Shown piece after piece: positions 7,801 through 15,113 of a stretch of DNA of 18,515 nt. Positions within the stretch are counted from its first letter, which is position 1, and every line of letters starts with the position of its first letter. The notes under the pieces were generated by a model. The model was not told where the DNA came from. It saw only the letters and a list, made by a program, of their open reading frames with translations, and searched no databases. The position numbers and the translations under genes are program-made. Source of the DNA: Anaerolineae bacterium (GTDB taxonomy: Bacteria; Chloroflexota; Anaerolineae; JAFGEY01); assembly GCA_016931365.1 (NCBI GenBank), contig JAFGEY010000241.1, forward strand, positions 1 through 18,515, read 5' to 3'.

Positions 7801-10800
7801 GCAGCCTGATCATGCACAACACCCTCGTCAGTGGCCACATCACCGCCGGGCTGGTCTATGCTGGCAGCAGCCCGTTTACCATCACACTGGGCAGCTCGCC
7901 GGCTTTCTCCAACACTTTCCGCAACAACGGGCTGAACGTCCAGGTGATCGCGCCGTCCTCCAGCCCGCCCATCAACGCCTTTTGGAACGACTGGGGCGCG
8001 TCCGACCTGGCCGGCATCGAGGCAACCATCGATCACCAGTTCGACAACCCGGCCCTGGCGCGGGTGAACTATTACACCCTCACCCTGGCTGCCACGCCCA
8101 CCGTCCAGTTTGCCGGCGGCTTTGGCGGCCAGCCCTGGCCGGTCTACCTGACTGCCACACTGGATGGGCTGCTCAACCCGGCCGGCCAGGTCGTCTCGTT
8201 CACCGCCAGCCTGGGCGCGTTGAGCGTTCCCACCGACGTCACCGACGCCGGGCGGCAGGCCCATGCGACGCTGACCAGCACAGTGGATGGCACGTCCTAC
8301 CTTACGGCCACCACCAGGGCCGATCCGTTGATGTCCTGGCCGGGGACGGCGACGGTACAGTTTGCCAGGGTCTATGCGCACAAGCTCGCGGCGCCGGACG
8401 GCGTCGTCTATCCGGGGATGGAAATTGCCTATACCCTTCTGCTGACCCAGCCAGGCGCGCTGAACGTTTCTGGCCTGCGCCTGCAAGATGCGCTGCCCAC
8501 CGCCATGACCTACCTGACCGGCAGCCTGATCGGCGGCGGGATCGCCTACTATCCGGCCACGCAGACCCTCTCCTGGCAAGGCGACTGGCCGTCCTTTGCC
8601 GGGAACGGGCCAGGCTACGATCTGGCCGAGACGGCCTACGCCTGGGAAGAGATCGGCTCGCCGGAAAACGACCTGACCGGCTGGTTCGCCGACGCCGATA
8701 ATGGCTGGAGCGACCCCGTTCCGCTTGGGTTCGCTTTTCCGTATATTCAGCATACTGAGGTCTATACTGAGGTCTACATTGCCGTCAACGGCTACATCGG
8801 GTTCGGCCCACCGGCCGGCTATGGCGCGGCGCCGGCAGCGCTGCCGCATCCGGCCGTGCCGAACAACATCATCGTCCCCTGCGGCCGCGACCTCAAGATC
8901 GTGCTAGGGACATCGCATGTCTACTATCAGCGGTTGCAGAATCCAACTCGCGCGGTCGTCACGTTTGGCCAGTTGAGCGACACATCCGGCCGCTGGTATC
9001 TTTTCCAGGTTGTTCTCTATCCCACCGGCGAGATCCAGTTCGCCTATCAGGGCGTGCCCGGCGCGGATGTGGTGGGGCTGGAAAATGGCGACGGCAGCCG
9101 CGGGTTGATCTATCCTACTCCGCAGTTGGTTGCCTACAAGACACTGCGCCTGACCCCTCAGGCATTTCGCCTGTTCATCTATCAGGCGCAGGTGCATAGC
9201 GACTTGGCCTTCGACCAGGGCATCACCAACACGGTCACCCTGAGCAATCCCTTTTGGACGATGCAACAAACGCGCACCGTCTGGATGCAAGTGCCCCCCG
9301 ACACCTTTGAGCCGAACGGCACGTGCGCAGAGGCCCATCCTGTTGCCGCCGGGACGTCAATCACCTCGCTGATCAGCCGCGCCGACGACGTGGACCTGTA
9401 CCAGATCGAACTGACGAACCCCTATACCGTCCTTTCGATCACCCTGACCAGCCCGGCCGACGCCGAAATGACCTGGCACCTGTTCGACGGGCAGTGCGTG
9501 AACGGCCTGCCAGTAGACTGGAACACGCCGGTGGACTGGAACACGCCGGTGGATTGGAACACGCCAGTGGACTGGAACACACCGGTGGATTGGAACACCG
9601 GCCTGGGGTCCAGCAAACAGATGGCTTACAACATCGGCCCCTTTACCGGCGCCTATCACATCCAGGTCACGGGAGTGGGTGGGCAGTGGAGCATCCTGCC
9701 CTACACGCTGACCATCGCCGCCTGGCAGGGCCAGCAGGGCAGCGATCCCTACGAGCTGAACGATCGCTGCGACCAGGCCACGCCGATCTCCTCCGGGCAG
9801 GCCATCACTGCCTACATCGGCCAGGCCGACGACGTGGATTACTATGTCCTGAACGTGCCGCAGCCCAACACACAGGTCGCCATCACCCTGGCGACGGTTT
9901 ACAGCTACAGTTTCGACCTCCTGGACGGCTGCGAGAACGGCGCACCCTACCACCTGGACACCACCGATGAATGGAACAACGATCAGGCGGCCATGGTCAA
10001 GACCATCGTCTACAACGTGGGGCCGTACACCGGCGCCCACTATATCAAGGTCTATGGGGTCGGCGGCGCGTACAATGCCGACAACCCCTACTGGCTGCAA
10101 GTGAATACCCAGGTTATCGCCGTTGACCAGATCAAAACGCTGATCCTGTTCAGCCGCGAGCGACTGGAGGCGCTCTACGGCCCGGCCGCCGCCGAGACGC
10201 TGGTCCACAAGCTACAGCAGTTGGCCGCGCACGCGGCCGTGAACGGCCAACTGATCGCTGTGGACGATGACCCGTATGTGCGGGAGCAGTACCAGAACTG
10301 GACGGCCAACGACCCCGAGAGCGCGAACGCCGTCAGCGCGGCGATCAAAGGCCGCCTGCTGGCCGACCTGGGCAGCTACCCCAGCCTGGAGTATATCGTC
10401 ATCGTCGGCGGCGATCAGGCGATCCCCTTCCGCCGCATCAAGGATTGGAGCGGGGTGGGGTACGCCGAACAGACCTACGGTTCCAGCGTCCTGGCTGATA
10501 CGCCTGTTGGCGGGGCACTGGGGCAGAACTATTTCCTGAGCGACGACTACTACGGCGACCGCAGCCCGACGGCCTGGGCCGGGCATGAGCTGTACATCCC
10601 CGATTACGGCATCGGGCGGCTGGTGGAGACGCCGCAGGAAATCGTCGCCTTTATAGACACCTTCCTGGCCGGCAGCAGCGCGCACGCCGGCCGGGGGCTG
10701 GTGGCCGGCTATGATTTTGTCGCTGACGTGAGCCAGGAGATCGGCAACCGGCTGCAAGCAGAAGGGAGCGAGTCGCTGCAACTGCTGATCGGCGACGGTT

Positions 10801-12161
10801 GGAACAGCAACGACCTGAAGCAGGCGTTGCTGCAGGCACGCGCTGACCTGGCCTCGTTGAACGTGCACGCCAACCACGCCCAGTTGAGCGCTCCAAACAA
10901 CTCTCGCCTGACCACCGACGACGTTGTGAACGGCGCGGCATCCATGGCCCGGGCCGTCTATTTCACCCTGGGCTGCCACACCGGGCTCAACATCCCCGAT
11001 CAGGACGGCAACCCTTACACCGTCCTCGACCTGCCGCAAGCGATGTCGCGGCGACAGGCCAACTGGATCGCCGGCACCGGCTACGGCCTGGGCGCAAATA
11101 CCGGCACACCCTACTCGGAACGGTTGATGCTTTTGCTGGCCGAAGAGCTGACCGCAGGCGGGGAACAATCGTTAGGCGCAGCGCTGGTACGCGCCAAGCA
11201 GCGCTACTACACCAGCCTGTCGAACCAGGAGTTTGGCTATCAGGATGAAAAGGTCATGGGCGAAGTGGTCTTGTACGGCCTGCCGATGTACCGGCTGACG
11301 ACCGTCCAGGCCGCTGGTGGTCAGGCAACCGGCGACTCGGTCCAGGCTGGCGACTGGCAGGCTCAGGAAGGGTGCCCGTTGCGGCAGGAGCGCACCTACT
11401 ACCCGCAGTTGGAAGCCGTCGCTGCCGGCAACGGTGCCTTTTACCGGGCGACCAACGCCGACCTGGACAGCGGCACCCGCGACCGCGAATATCAACCTAT
11501 CGAACCACTTCTCGTAGACGAGATCGGTCTCCAGGTGCACGGAGTGGTCTTCGAGGGCGGGCAGTATCGAACGCTGACCGGCTTTGATCCGGTCATCACC
11601 ATGTTGGGCACCTCCGACACGCCGCCGGGCAGCGAACCGCCCCTCACCAGCACCCAATGGACGCCGGCGCAGCTGGTTTCGCTGAGCTACCTGCGTGCCC
11701 TGTACGCCACGCAGCAGCGGTTGGTCATCGTGCCGGGGCAGTATCGCGGCAGCGATGCGCGGCAGCGCGTGTACGATTGGGTCAGGTTGTCGCTCTACTC
11801 TTCCCAGTCGAGCGACAAACAGGTGCCGGCCATTGGCAGCGTCTCGCACACGGTCAATGACAAATCCCTGGACGCCACCATTCTCGTCAGCGATAATGTG
11901 GGCGGCGCCGATGGCGTTTGCCGCGTCGTCGTGGCCTATACGGATGGACGAGGGGAATGGCAGAGCTTCGACCTCACATCGGCGGGTGGAGGTATGTGGC
12001 AAGGCAGCCTGACGCTGGTCGGGAGGATAGAGTATTTCGTCCAGGTTGTGGACCAGGCCGGCAACGTGGCTGTGGATGACAACGGCGGTCGCTACTATGC
12101 AGTGGGCACGGAAGCCTTCCCGGTCTACCTGCCACTCGTGCTGCGCGGATTTGCGCCATAG
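4818..12161 (+). CDS. Giant exported protein: CSLREAI/beta-helix repeats, DUF11-like, PPC domains, C25 (gingipain-type) cysteine peptidase
   Basis: Predicted 2447-residue exported protein. Residues 14-34 are a hydrophobic signal segment ending ARA-A near 41. CSLREAI follows at 61-67. About 32 coils of a 22-28-residue repeat (GGGVY...LNGGQILSNTA) from about 155 to 985 indicate a right-handed parallel beta-helix. A DUF11-like domain (about 1185-1270) and a nidogen-like region (GFAFPY...AVNGYIGFG, about 1275-1460) come next, then two PPC domains (about 1495-1630 and 1640-1765); the first contains five PVDWNT repeats. The C25 peptidase spans about 1770-2170. Predicted catalytic residues are His2020 (NVHANHA) and Cys2053 (FTLGCHTG), 33 residues apart like His211/Cys244 of gingipain RgpB. 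A C-terminal Ig-like domain is followed by VYLPLVLRGFAP, resembling tails of exported Chloroflexota proteins. Likely a surface protein combining adhesion or ligand binding with proteolysis; the substrate is unknown. Confidence 0.88.
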   Translation: MASSNGVRTMYKVGQLVAILALGLGLAVALLWLLEPRLARAASLTVSKTDDTNDGTCDADCSLREAIVAANSNGQADTIVLGAGTYTLAIAGAGEDAAATGDLDITAGDALTIAGAGPDQTFINANQLDRVLDIRLGAGSVVITGVTVMNGYVVTGNGGGIYCHDANLSLVNTIVKNNIVTGGDGGGIYVYSGTATLNSGQILSNTANYGGGVWGSITLNGGQISSNTANYGGGVRGSVTLNDGQISNNTASFDGGGVHGPVQLIGGQIIKNSARKGGGIYFDDGSTILNGGQIVSNSADSGGGVYVRGESNVVLTQTGISIIAHNTATQGGGIYVYDMTGGRANVALNGGQVFNNTALQGGGVYVFFFGRVTLSGGQIISNSADQGGGICYSLVSVGALNEGQIISNTAREGGGVYAQLASTLTISGTQILSNTASNNGGGIYGCVTLSGGQINNNIAGNDGGGIYGCVTLSGGQILGNTAQEGGGVYVSNRMTRFDGGQVMSNSAQYGGGLYVYGNNATFTQTGISTIAYNIANTNGGGIYVYSGTATLSGGQVLSNSAQFGGGVYVLVGMATLNGGQVLSNSADNGGGVYVSQSSATFTQLDSSVIASNVVTYNGGGIYVDLGTATINGGEIRNNSTITLGDGGGIYIYAGKGTLNSGKILSNSASYGNGGGVYLRENSAVFTQTSGTIEHNAAAHNGGGISVYRGSATLSGGQIFTNVGSWSGGGVAVILGSVTLNGGQILDNLAQYGGGVYVWEGSAVFTQTSGVVERNRAILNGGGIVVDSGRVILNGGQILDNLAQYGGGVYLFTNTATLVQSGGAIEHNTAITNGAGIYTEYGSAILSGGQVISNAAACNGGGIFVYSGSVTLNGGQILTNVGSWSGGGVAVRFGSVTLSDGQIFGNLAQYGGGVYVWASSSMFTQTSGIIEHNRAVLNGGGIFIDLGGAALNGGQISNNLAQQGGGVYVWGGTAAISNSIIADNGVGLYLSGTSDGSLIMHNTLVSGHITAGLVYAGSSPFTITLGSSPAFSNTFRNNGLNVQVIAPSSSPPINAFWNDWGASDLAGIEATIDHQFDNPALARVNYYTLTLAATPTVQFAGGFGGQPWPVYLTATLDGLLNPAGQVVSFTASLGALSVPTDVTDAGRQAHATLTSTVDGTSYLTATTRADPLMSWPGTATVQFARVYAHKLAAPDGVVYPGMEIAYTLLLTQPGALNVSGLRLQDALPTAMTYLTGSLIGGGIAYYPATQTLSWQGDWPSFAGNGPGYDLAETAYAWEEIGSPENDLTGWFADADNGWSDPVPLGFAFPYIQHTEVYTEVYIAVNGYIGFGPPAGYGAAPAALPHPAVPNNIIVPCGRDLKIVLGTSHVYYQRLQNPTRAVVTFGQLSDTSGRWYLFQVVLYPTGEIQFAYQGVPGADVVGLENGDGSRGLIYPTPQLVAYKTLRLTPQAFRLFIYQAQVHSDLAFDQGITNTVTLSNPFWTMQQTRTVWMQVPPDTFEPNGTCAEAHPVAAGTSITSLISRADDVDLYQIELTNPYTVLSITLTSPADAEMTWHLFDGQCVNGLPVDWNTPVDWNTPVDWNTPVDWNTPVDWNTGLGSSKQMAYNIGPFTGAYHIQVTGVGGQWSILPYTLTIAAWQGQQGSDPYELNDRCDQATPISSGQAITAYIGQADDVDYYVLNVPQPNTQVAITLATVYSYSFDLLDGCENGAPYHLDTTDEWNNDQAAMVKTIVYNVGPYTGAHYIKVYGVGGAYNADNPYWLQVNTQVIAVDQIKTLILFSRERLEALYGPAAAETLVHKLQQLAAHAAVNGQLIAVDDDPYVREQYQNWTANDPESANAVSAAIKGRLLADLGSYPSLEYIVIVGGDQAIPFRRIKDWSGVGYAEQTYGSSVLADTPVGGALGQNYFLSDDYYGDRSPTAWAGHELYIPDYGIGRLVETPQEIVAFIDTFLAGSSAHAGRGLVAGYDFVADVSQEIGNRLQAEGSESLQLLIGDGWNSNDLKQALLQARADLASLNVHANHAQLSAPNNSRLTTDDVVNGAASMARAVYFTLGCHTGLNIPDQDGNPYTVLDLPQAMSRRQANWIAGTGYGLGANTGTPYSERLMLLLAEELTAGGEQSLGAALVRAKQRYYTSLSNQEFGYQDEKVMGEVVLYGLPMYRLTTVQAAGGQATGDSVQAGDWQAQEGCPLRQERTYYPQLEAVAAGNGAFYRATNADLDSGTRDREYQPIEPLLVDEIGLQVHGVVFEGGQYRTLTGFDPVITMLGTSDTPPGSEPPLTSTQWTPAQLVSLSYLRALYATQQRLVIVPGQYRGSDARQRVYDWVRLSLYSSQSSDKQVPAIGSVSHTVNDKSLDATILVSDNVGGADGVCRVVVAYTDGRGEWQSFDLTSAGGGMWQGSLTLVGRIEYFVQVVDQAGNVAVDDNGGRYYAVGTEAFPVYLPLVLRGFAP
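6918..7655 (+). repeat. Higher-order duplication inside the beta-helix coding region
   Basis: The stretch around 6918-7180 reappears around 7392-7655, shifted by exactly 474 bp (158 codons). Both copies carry the distinctive run GSWSGGGVAV followed by a coil with GGGVYVW and a coil with FTQTSG. This points to recent in-frame segmental duplication of several coils on top of the basic coil repeat. Confidence 0.65.
8754..8777 (+). repeat. 12-bp tandem microduplication in the nidogen-like region
   Basis: ACTGAGGTCTAT is directly followed by ACTGAGGTCTAC, encoding TEVYTEVY. It is an in-frame duplication in a beta-strand region. Confidence 0.7.
9510..9599 (+). repeat. Five 18-bp tandem repeats encoding PVDWNT
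   Basis: Five consecutive 18-bp units (9510, 9528, 9546, 9564, 9582) each encode Pro-Val-Asp-Trp-Asn-Thr within the first PPC domain. Units differ only at synonymous positions (GTA/GTG, GAC/GAT, ACG/ACA/ACC, CCA/CCG). The array is therefore held at protein level and is a candidate for length variation by slippage. Confidence 0.9.
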
Positions 12162-12197
12162 GTCACAATCGAGCTTGTTCCATCTGTGTTGAAAAGC

Positions 12198-12254
12198 GGT
12201 TCGTGGCAGGCGACCTCTCACCTTTCTGCGTCGCTAAAGTGTCTGCTACGAACC
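12198..12254. terminator. Long imperfect hairpin downstream of the C25 peptidase gene
   Basis: GGTTCGTGGCAG (12198-12209) pairs with CTGCTACGAACC (12243-12254) at 11 of 12 positions (the remaining one is G-T). GCGAC (12210-12214) with GTCGC (12230-12234) forms an inner stem. It lies 37 nt after the stop codon. It has no U-run, so its role as terminator is uncertain. Confidence 0.4.
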
Positions 12255-12494
12255 CTGCTCAATCTGGTGGCAAGGAATTCGGATTGCATTGGTCGCTGCC
12301 TGGTCGCAGCAACGTAAGCTGCTGTCAGTATCGTTCACCAAAGCGACGCCAGAGCAAATCACCATAATACTTCTTCTTGTCAGGTCCAAGACGCTTCACA
12401 CCAACACCACCCTTGCCGAGATGGTTTGTGTCCAACAGTTCTGTTCGTGTTGTGGTGACCGCTGGCAACCTGACTATCCTCGATCACCTTCCAC
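12255..12494. other. Intergenic stretch with no convincing gene
   Basis: Together with the hairpin before it, this is a 333-bp space without a supported gene. The only coding-like trace is a minus-strand open frame at 12325-12483 of about 52 codons, ending RLGPDKKKYYGDLLWRRF-GERY and a stop. Its composition is protein-like, but it has no start codon or ribosome binding site, and a stop lies directly upstream. It may be the tail of a lost gene. I do not recognise it. Confidence 0.3.
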
Positions 12495-12989
12495 TCACAC
12501 AATCAGCCCCTGTCTCTTCGCCTTGACCACTGCCTCTGGATTGGACGTTGCCCGAATCCGATCCCGAATCCGCTCCAAGCTGCGGCGCACGGTGCGATCC
12601 GAGACGTGCAGCAGGCCTGCGATCTGCGCAACGGCATACCCATCGGCCAGGAGCTGCAGCGTCTCCAGGTCATCGCTATCCCACTGTGCCCGATCCAGTT
12701 CCCGCTTTCGCCGGGCCACGTGCGGGCTGTAGTACGTCGCGCCGCGTAGGGCGTGCTCGACCGCGTGCACCAGTTCGACCAGCGGTTCGGATTTATGCAC
12801 GTATCCATTGACAGTCAGGCCATCAATCAACCGCGCCAACCAGATGCCCTCGTCGTGGCCGCTGAACACCACCACCTTGAGGGCAGGATGGATGGCGCGC
12901 AGCTCGCGAATGACGCTGACTGGATCAAAGTTGTGCTCGCCTTCCAACTCCAGGTCGAGGATAAGCAGGTCGGGCCGGCGCCAGGTCAC
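12495..12989 (-). pseudogene. Response regulator, 5'-truncated copy (copy 3): half receiver plus LuxR-type HTH
   Basis: This 164-codon frame begins at GTG 12989 and aligns at about 89 % identity, by eye over about 160 residues, with the C-terminal three quarters of the complete regulator at 17681-18301. It keeps the phospho-acceptor region LLILDL, the receiver Lys (GYVHKSEP) and the whole helix-turn-helix (LADGYAVAQIAGLLHVSDRTVRR). It lacks the first ~48 residues, including the acidic pair, so the receiver cannot fold normally. The break is sharp near 12978 (cgggccgg, then unrelated sequence), 16 bp beyond the end of the DUF362 gene. No kinase precedes it. It is probably a relic, although a free DNA-binding domain acting as a competitor cannot be excluded. 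The similarity with copy 2 continues about 25 bp past the stop codon. Confidence 0.75.
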
Positions 12990-13004
12990 CGTGGAGATGA
13001 GTTC

Positions 13005-14012
13005 CTATGGTATCTCTTTGACTCCCCAGAATTGGTTGATGCTCGTCCATGACACCACATTAGGCTTCTTGAATTCCCGTCTTACCCGATCCATTTGCTC
13101 TCCCCGGACGTCAATCTCGCCAATCTCTTTGGGCGTCATTCCCGCGCCGTGCGCACAGGTGAATGTGGGCACCTCTGCAACCTCGAAACCCATCAGATGA
13201 GCGGCGACCATGTCGGTCGCCAGGGGGTTCGTGCCGGCGACGATGATGCCCATCTTGACCAGGTCTCCATCGGTGGGGCCATCTCCTTCCATGGCCATCG
13301 AGCCGTCTACGACGACGAGGCCGAGTTTATTGGCTTGGACCATGTCGAGGATTTCATAGGCAATGCCTGGAGAACCGGCTTGCGCAGCATGATCGTGGAG
13401 CCAGGCTCTGACGGAATAGTACACGGTTCCAGGGTAAAGGCCGATCAGGTTCTTCATTCCCAGCGATACGGTGGCCAACACATGCGTTTTCATCATCGGC
13501 ACAGAGCAAAGCAAGTCAATCTCGGTCAGCGAGCGATGAAGAGTAATCTTGTCAAAAACGTAGCCATTCGCTACCGGCACATCTACCAACTCGCCTGAGT
13601 GGAGGTTGATCAGCGGAACGCCCAGCGATCTGGCCAGTTCGGTGTATCCGAGCTGATCAAAAACATGTTGCTGCATCTTGTCCAGGATTTCTTGATTCCT
13701 GGTGCGGTACACTCCGTCCTTGTCAGCGTTGAATCCGCCGGCGGCGGCCGAACCTTCGCCAATGATGACTTGTTTTCCGGCGCCTTGCATCAGGCGTGCC
13801 AGTGTCCTGATCACCTCGGGTTTGGTCGTGAAGGCCGGGCTTTCAGCCACCAGGTTGGGTTTGAGCATGATCCGCTCTTTGCCTTCGGTCACAGACTTGA
13901 TGCCGCCGAGGAGTTCGATCGCTTCCTCAACGGCTGCGCTGACGTTGTCGTCCCTGACTTTTGTGATGCTCACGACTGGTTTTTCGTCTGTCTTGTTCTG
14001 TCCGGTTGACAT
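13005..14012 (-). CDS. DUF362 domain-containing protein
   Basis: A 335-residue soluble protein of the DUF362 family, whose biochemical role is unsettled. Family-like signatures are LKPNLV (residues 50-54), GEGSAAAGG (85-93), MKTHVLATVSLGMKNLIGLYPG region (174-195) and DGSMAMEGDGPTDGD (236-250). No 4Fe-4S ferredoxin motif is attached, unlike many larger DUF362 proteins. The ATG at 14012 is supported by GGAG on the minus strand (plus 14021-14024) with an 8-nt spacer. There is no signal peptide. The stop lies only 15 bp from the truncated response regulator, so the gene borders a rearrangement junction. It is co-oriented with the small genes upstream, but a 165-bp gap containing a hairpin separates it from the next gene, so an independent transcript is possible. 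Confidence 0.85.
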   Translation of the reverse strand: MSTGQNKTDEKPVVSITKVRDDNVSAAVEEAIELLGGIKSVTEGKERIMLKPNLVAESPAFTTKPEVIRTLARLMQGAGKQVIIGEGSAAAGGFNADKDGVYRTRNQEILDKMQQHVFDQLGYTELARSLGVPLINLHSGELVDVPVANGYVFDKITLHRSLTEIDLLCSVPMMKTHVLATVSLGMKNLIGLYPGTVYYSVRAWLHDHAAQAGSPGIAYEILDMVQANKLGLVVVDGSMAMEGDGPTDGDLVKMGIIVAGTNPLATDMVAAHLMGFEVAEVPTFTCAHGAGMTPKEIGEIDVRGEQMDRVRREFKKPNVVSWTSINQFWGVKEIP

Positions 14013-14125
14013 AGGGATCGCTCCGCTCTTCTTTTGCGTGAACCCGATTTTGACCGACGATATTTTGTCTCTCAGATCATCCCCCTTTGTGACCGCAAGC
14101 GCATAGCACAGCCCGCGGATCGAGT

Positions 14126-14153
14126 GCCGCGCAGCGCCTGCCAGGTGCGCGGC
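14126..14153. repeat. Hairpin element A, downstream of small barrel gene 14178-14486
   Basis: Perfect 8-bp stem GCCGCGCA / TGCGCGGC with loop GCGC-CT-GCCAGG. Stem and loop are nearly the same as element B at 16628-16656. It lies 24 nt past the stop codon of the minus-strand gene at 14178-14486. It has no flanking T-run, so it is not a standard intrinsic terminator. Confidence 0.75.
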
Positions 14154-14177
14154 TAGCTGACATGTGCGGTTTGATGC

Positions 14178-14486
14178 CTATTCCAGAACCCAGAGACTGC
14201 CGCCGCCGACGCCGCTGACGCCAGATCCGGTGAGCGCCTCCGCCTGAGCCAGCAGATTGGCAATCTCCGGTCTGACGCCTCCCTCCAACAGCCACTGCTC
14301 AAGGGCGGCCAGACTCTCAAATTCAAAATCGCCGATCACCACATAGCCCGGCGTACTCACCGGGTGCGAACTATAGATGCGCACTGAGCTCGGATTGGGG
14401 AGTGCGGCGCCGAGTTGTTTGAACACTTGCACCATCTGCTGCGTACACCCTGGTTTTGCGGGCCAGGTTAGCCGATAAACGATCAT
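14178..14486 (-). CDS. Small dimeric alpha/beta-barrel-like protein (paralogue 1)
   Basis: A 102-residue soluble protein beginning MIVYRLTWPAKPGCTQQMVQ. It shares the pattern M-[IL]-x-x-R-x-T-[WF]-x-x-K-x-G-C, a central strand-like segment (GYVVIGDFEFES) and a Gly-rich ending before an aromatic strand (GGGSLWVLE) with the proteins at 16688-16984 and 17022-17306. Size and beta-alpha-beta-beta-alpha-beta rhythm fit dimeric alpha/beta-barrel folds (NIPSNAP/ABM-like). This is fold inference, and no enzymatic residue can be named. It is the most divergent of the three, with an insertion near the C-terminus. The start is fixed by AAGGAGG (plus 14493-14499). Hairpin C lies 21 nt upstream of that site and hairpin A lies 24 nt beyond the stop. 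Confidence 0.75.
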   Translation of the reverse strand: MIVYRLTWPAKPGCTQQMVQVFKQLGAALPNPSSVRIYSSHPVSTPGYVVIGDFEFESLAALEQWLLEGGVRPEIANLLAQAEALTGSGVSGVGGGSLWVLE

Positions 14487-14520
14487 AACACACCTCCTTC
14501 TGCAAACTAGAACAAAACGA

Positions 14521-14550
14521 GCTTGAATCCTGGCTGTAGCGCATTCAAGC
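14521..14550. repeat. Hairpin element C, upstream of small barrel gene 14178-14486
   Basis: Perfect 8-bp stem GCTTGAAT / ATTCAAGC with loop CCTGGC-TGTA-GCGC. Read on the minus strand, the loop is GCGC-TACA-GCCAGG, the same signature as hairpins A, B and D. The stem is unrelated to the others. It lies 21 nt upstream of the ribosome binding site of the 14178-14486 gene. Confidence 0.75.
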
Positions 14551-14582
14551 CTATACCTTTGGAACGGCCATTCAGTTGCGCT

Positions 14583-15098
14583 TTATCTTTTCTTTGCCGG
14601 GTTTTCCTGCAAACCCAACTGCCTTTCCATCGCATATCCGAAGGCGGCTGGCACCATCACATCAAACCATGACTTGGACTTGGTTTCTGTCGAGCTTTTG
14701 CCACGCTTGTCTACAGTCGTGACCTGCCAGAACGCTGTCCCGGTTATCTCCACATCGCAGATAGGGCCAGATGGACAACCACGCGTCTGGACGATCAGGT
14801 GAGGATAGGATTCGGCCTCCATCTGGGCGATGTTCTCTAGCCCCTGTGCATCCTGGGTCTGCAGACAAGCGACAACCGCTTCGGCGACCTCGACTGAGAA
14901 CCTACCTCGTTTCCATTTGGTGTACCACACCCGATGAGTCTCGCAGTAGGCCGATTCGCCGATAGCTTCATTTGCCCGGTAGGTGATCCCAATGATGACC
15001 ATCACAAATTCCACGATCACCAGGATAGTCATCCACCACGGCGTGCCCTGGATGGTGGTGCTGAACAGGCGCTCAAGCAACCTGGTTGTGACGGTCAT
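14583..15098 (-). CDS. Small single-span membrane protein, unknown function
   Basis: A 171-residue protein with one clear hydrophobic segment near the N-terminus (PWWMTILVIVEFVMVIIGI, about residues 20-38), followed by a soluble domain of about 130 residues. That domain holds four cysteines (YCETH, ACLQT, RGCPSGPIC) and a strand-rich stretch (CDVEITGTAFWQVTTVD), and ends in a basic tail (NPAKKR). The cysteines may bind metal or form disulfides, but no known ligand pattern is complete. ATG 15098 is chosen. An in-frame TTG at 15107 would add three residues and has an equally weak ribosome site. The gene starts 15 nt after the stop of the next gene upstream, so the two are almost certainly cotranscribed and perhaps translationally coupled. 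I do not recognise the family. Confidence 0.7.
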   Translation of the reverse strand: MTVTTRLLERLFSTTIQGTPWWMTILVIVEFVMVIIGITYRANEAIGESAYCETHRVWYTKWKRGRFSVEVAEAVVACLQTQDAQGLENIAQMEAESYPHLIVQTRGCPSGPICDVEITGTAFWQVTTVDKRGKSSTETKSKSWFDVMVPAAFGYAMERQLGLQENPAKKR

Positions 15099-15113
15099 GG
15101 GGTGCAACCCGCC

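Noticed and set aside
7176..8849. 557-codon antisense open frame opposite the beta-helix gene
   Set aside because: It is a shadow frame caused by repetitive GC-rich coding sequence. It has low-complexity composition and no recognisable domain, and the opposite strand is clearly coding.
9510..9599. 18-bp repeats as a CRISPR array
   Set aside because: Units are contiguous without spacers and encode an in-frame hexapeptide.
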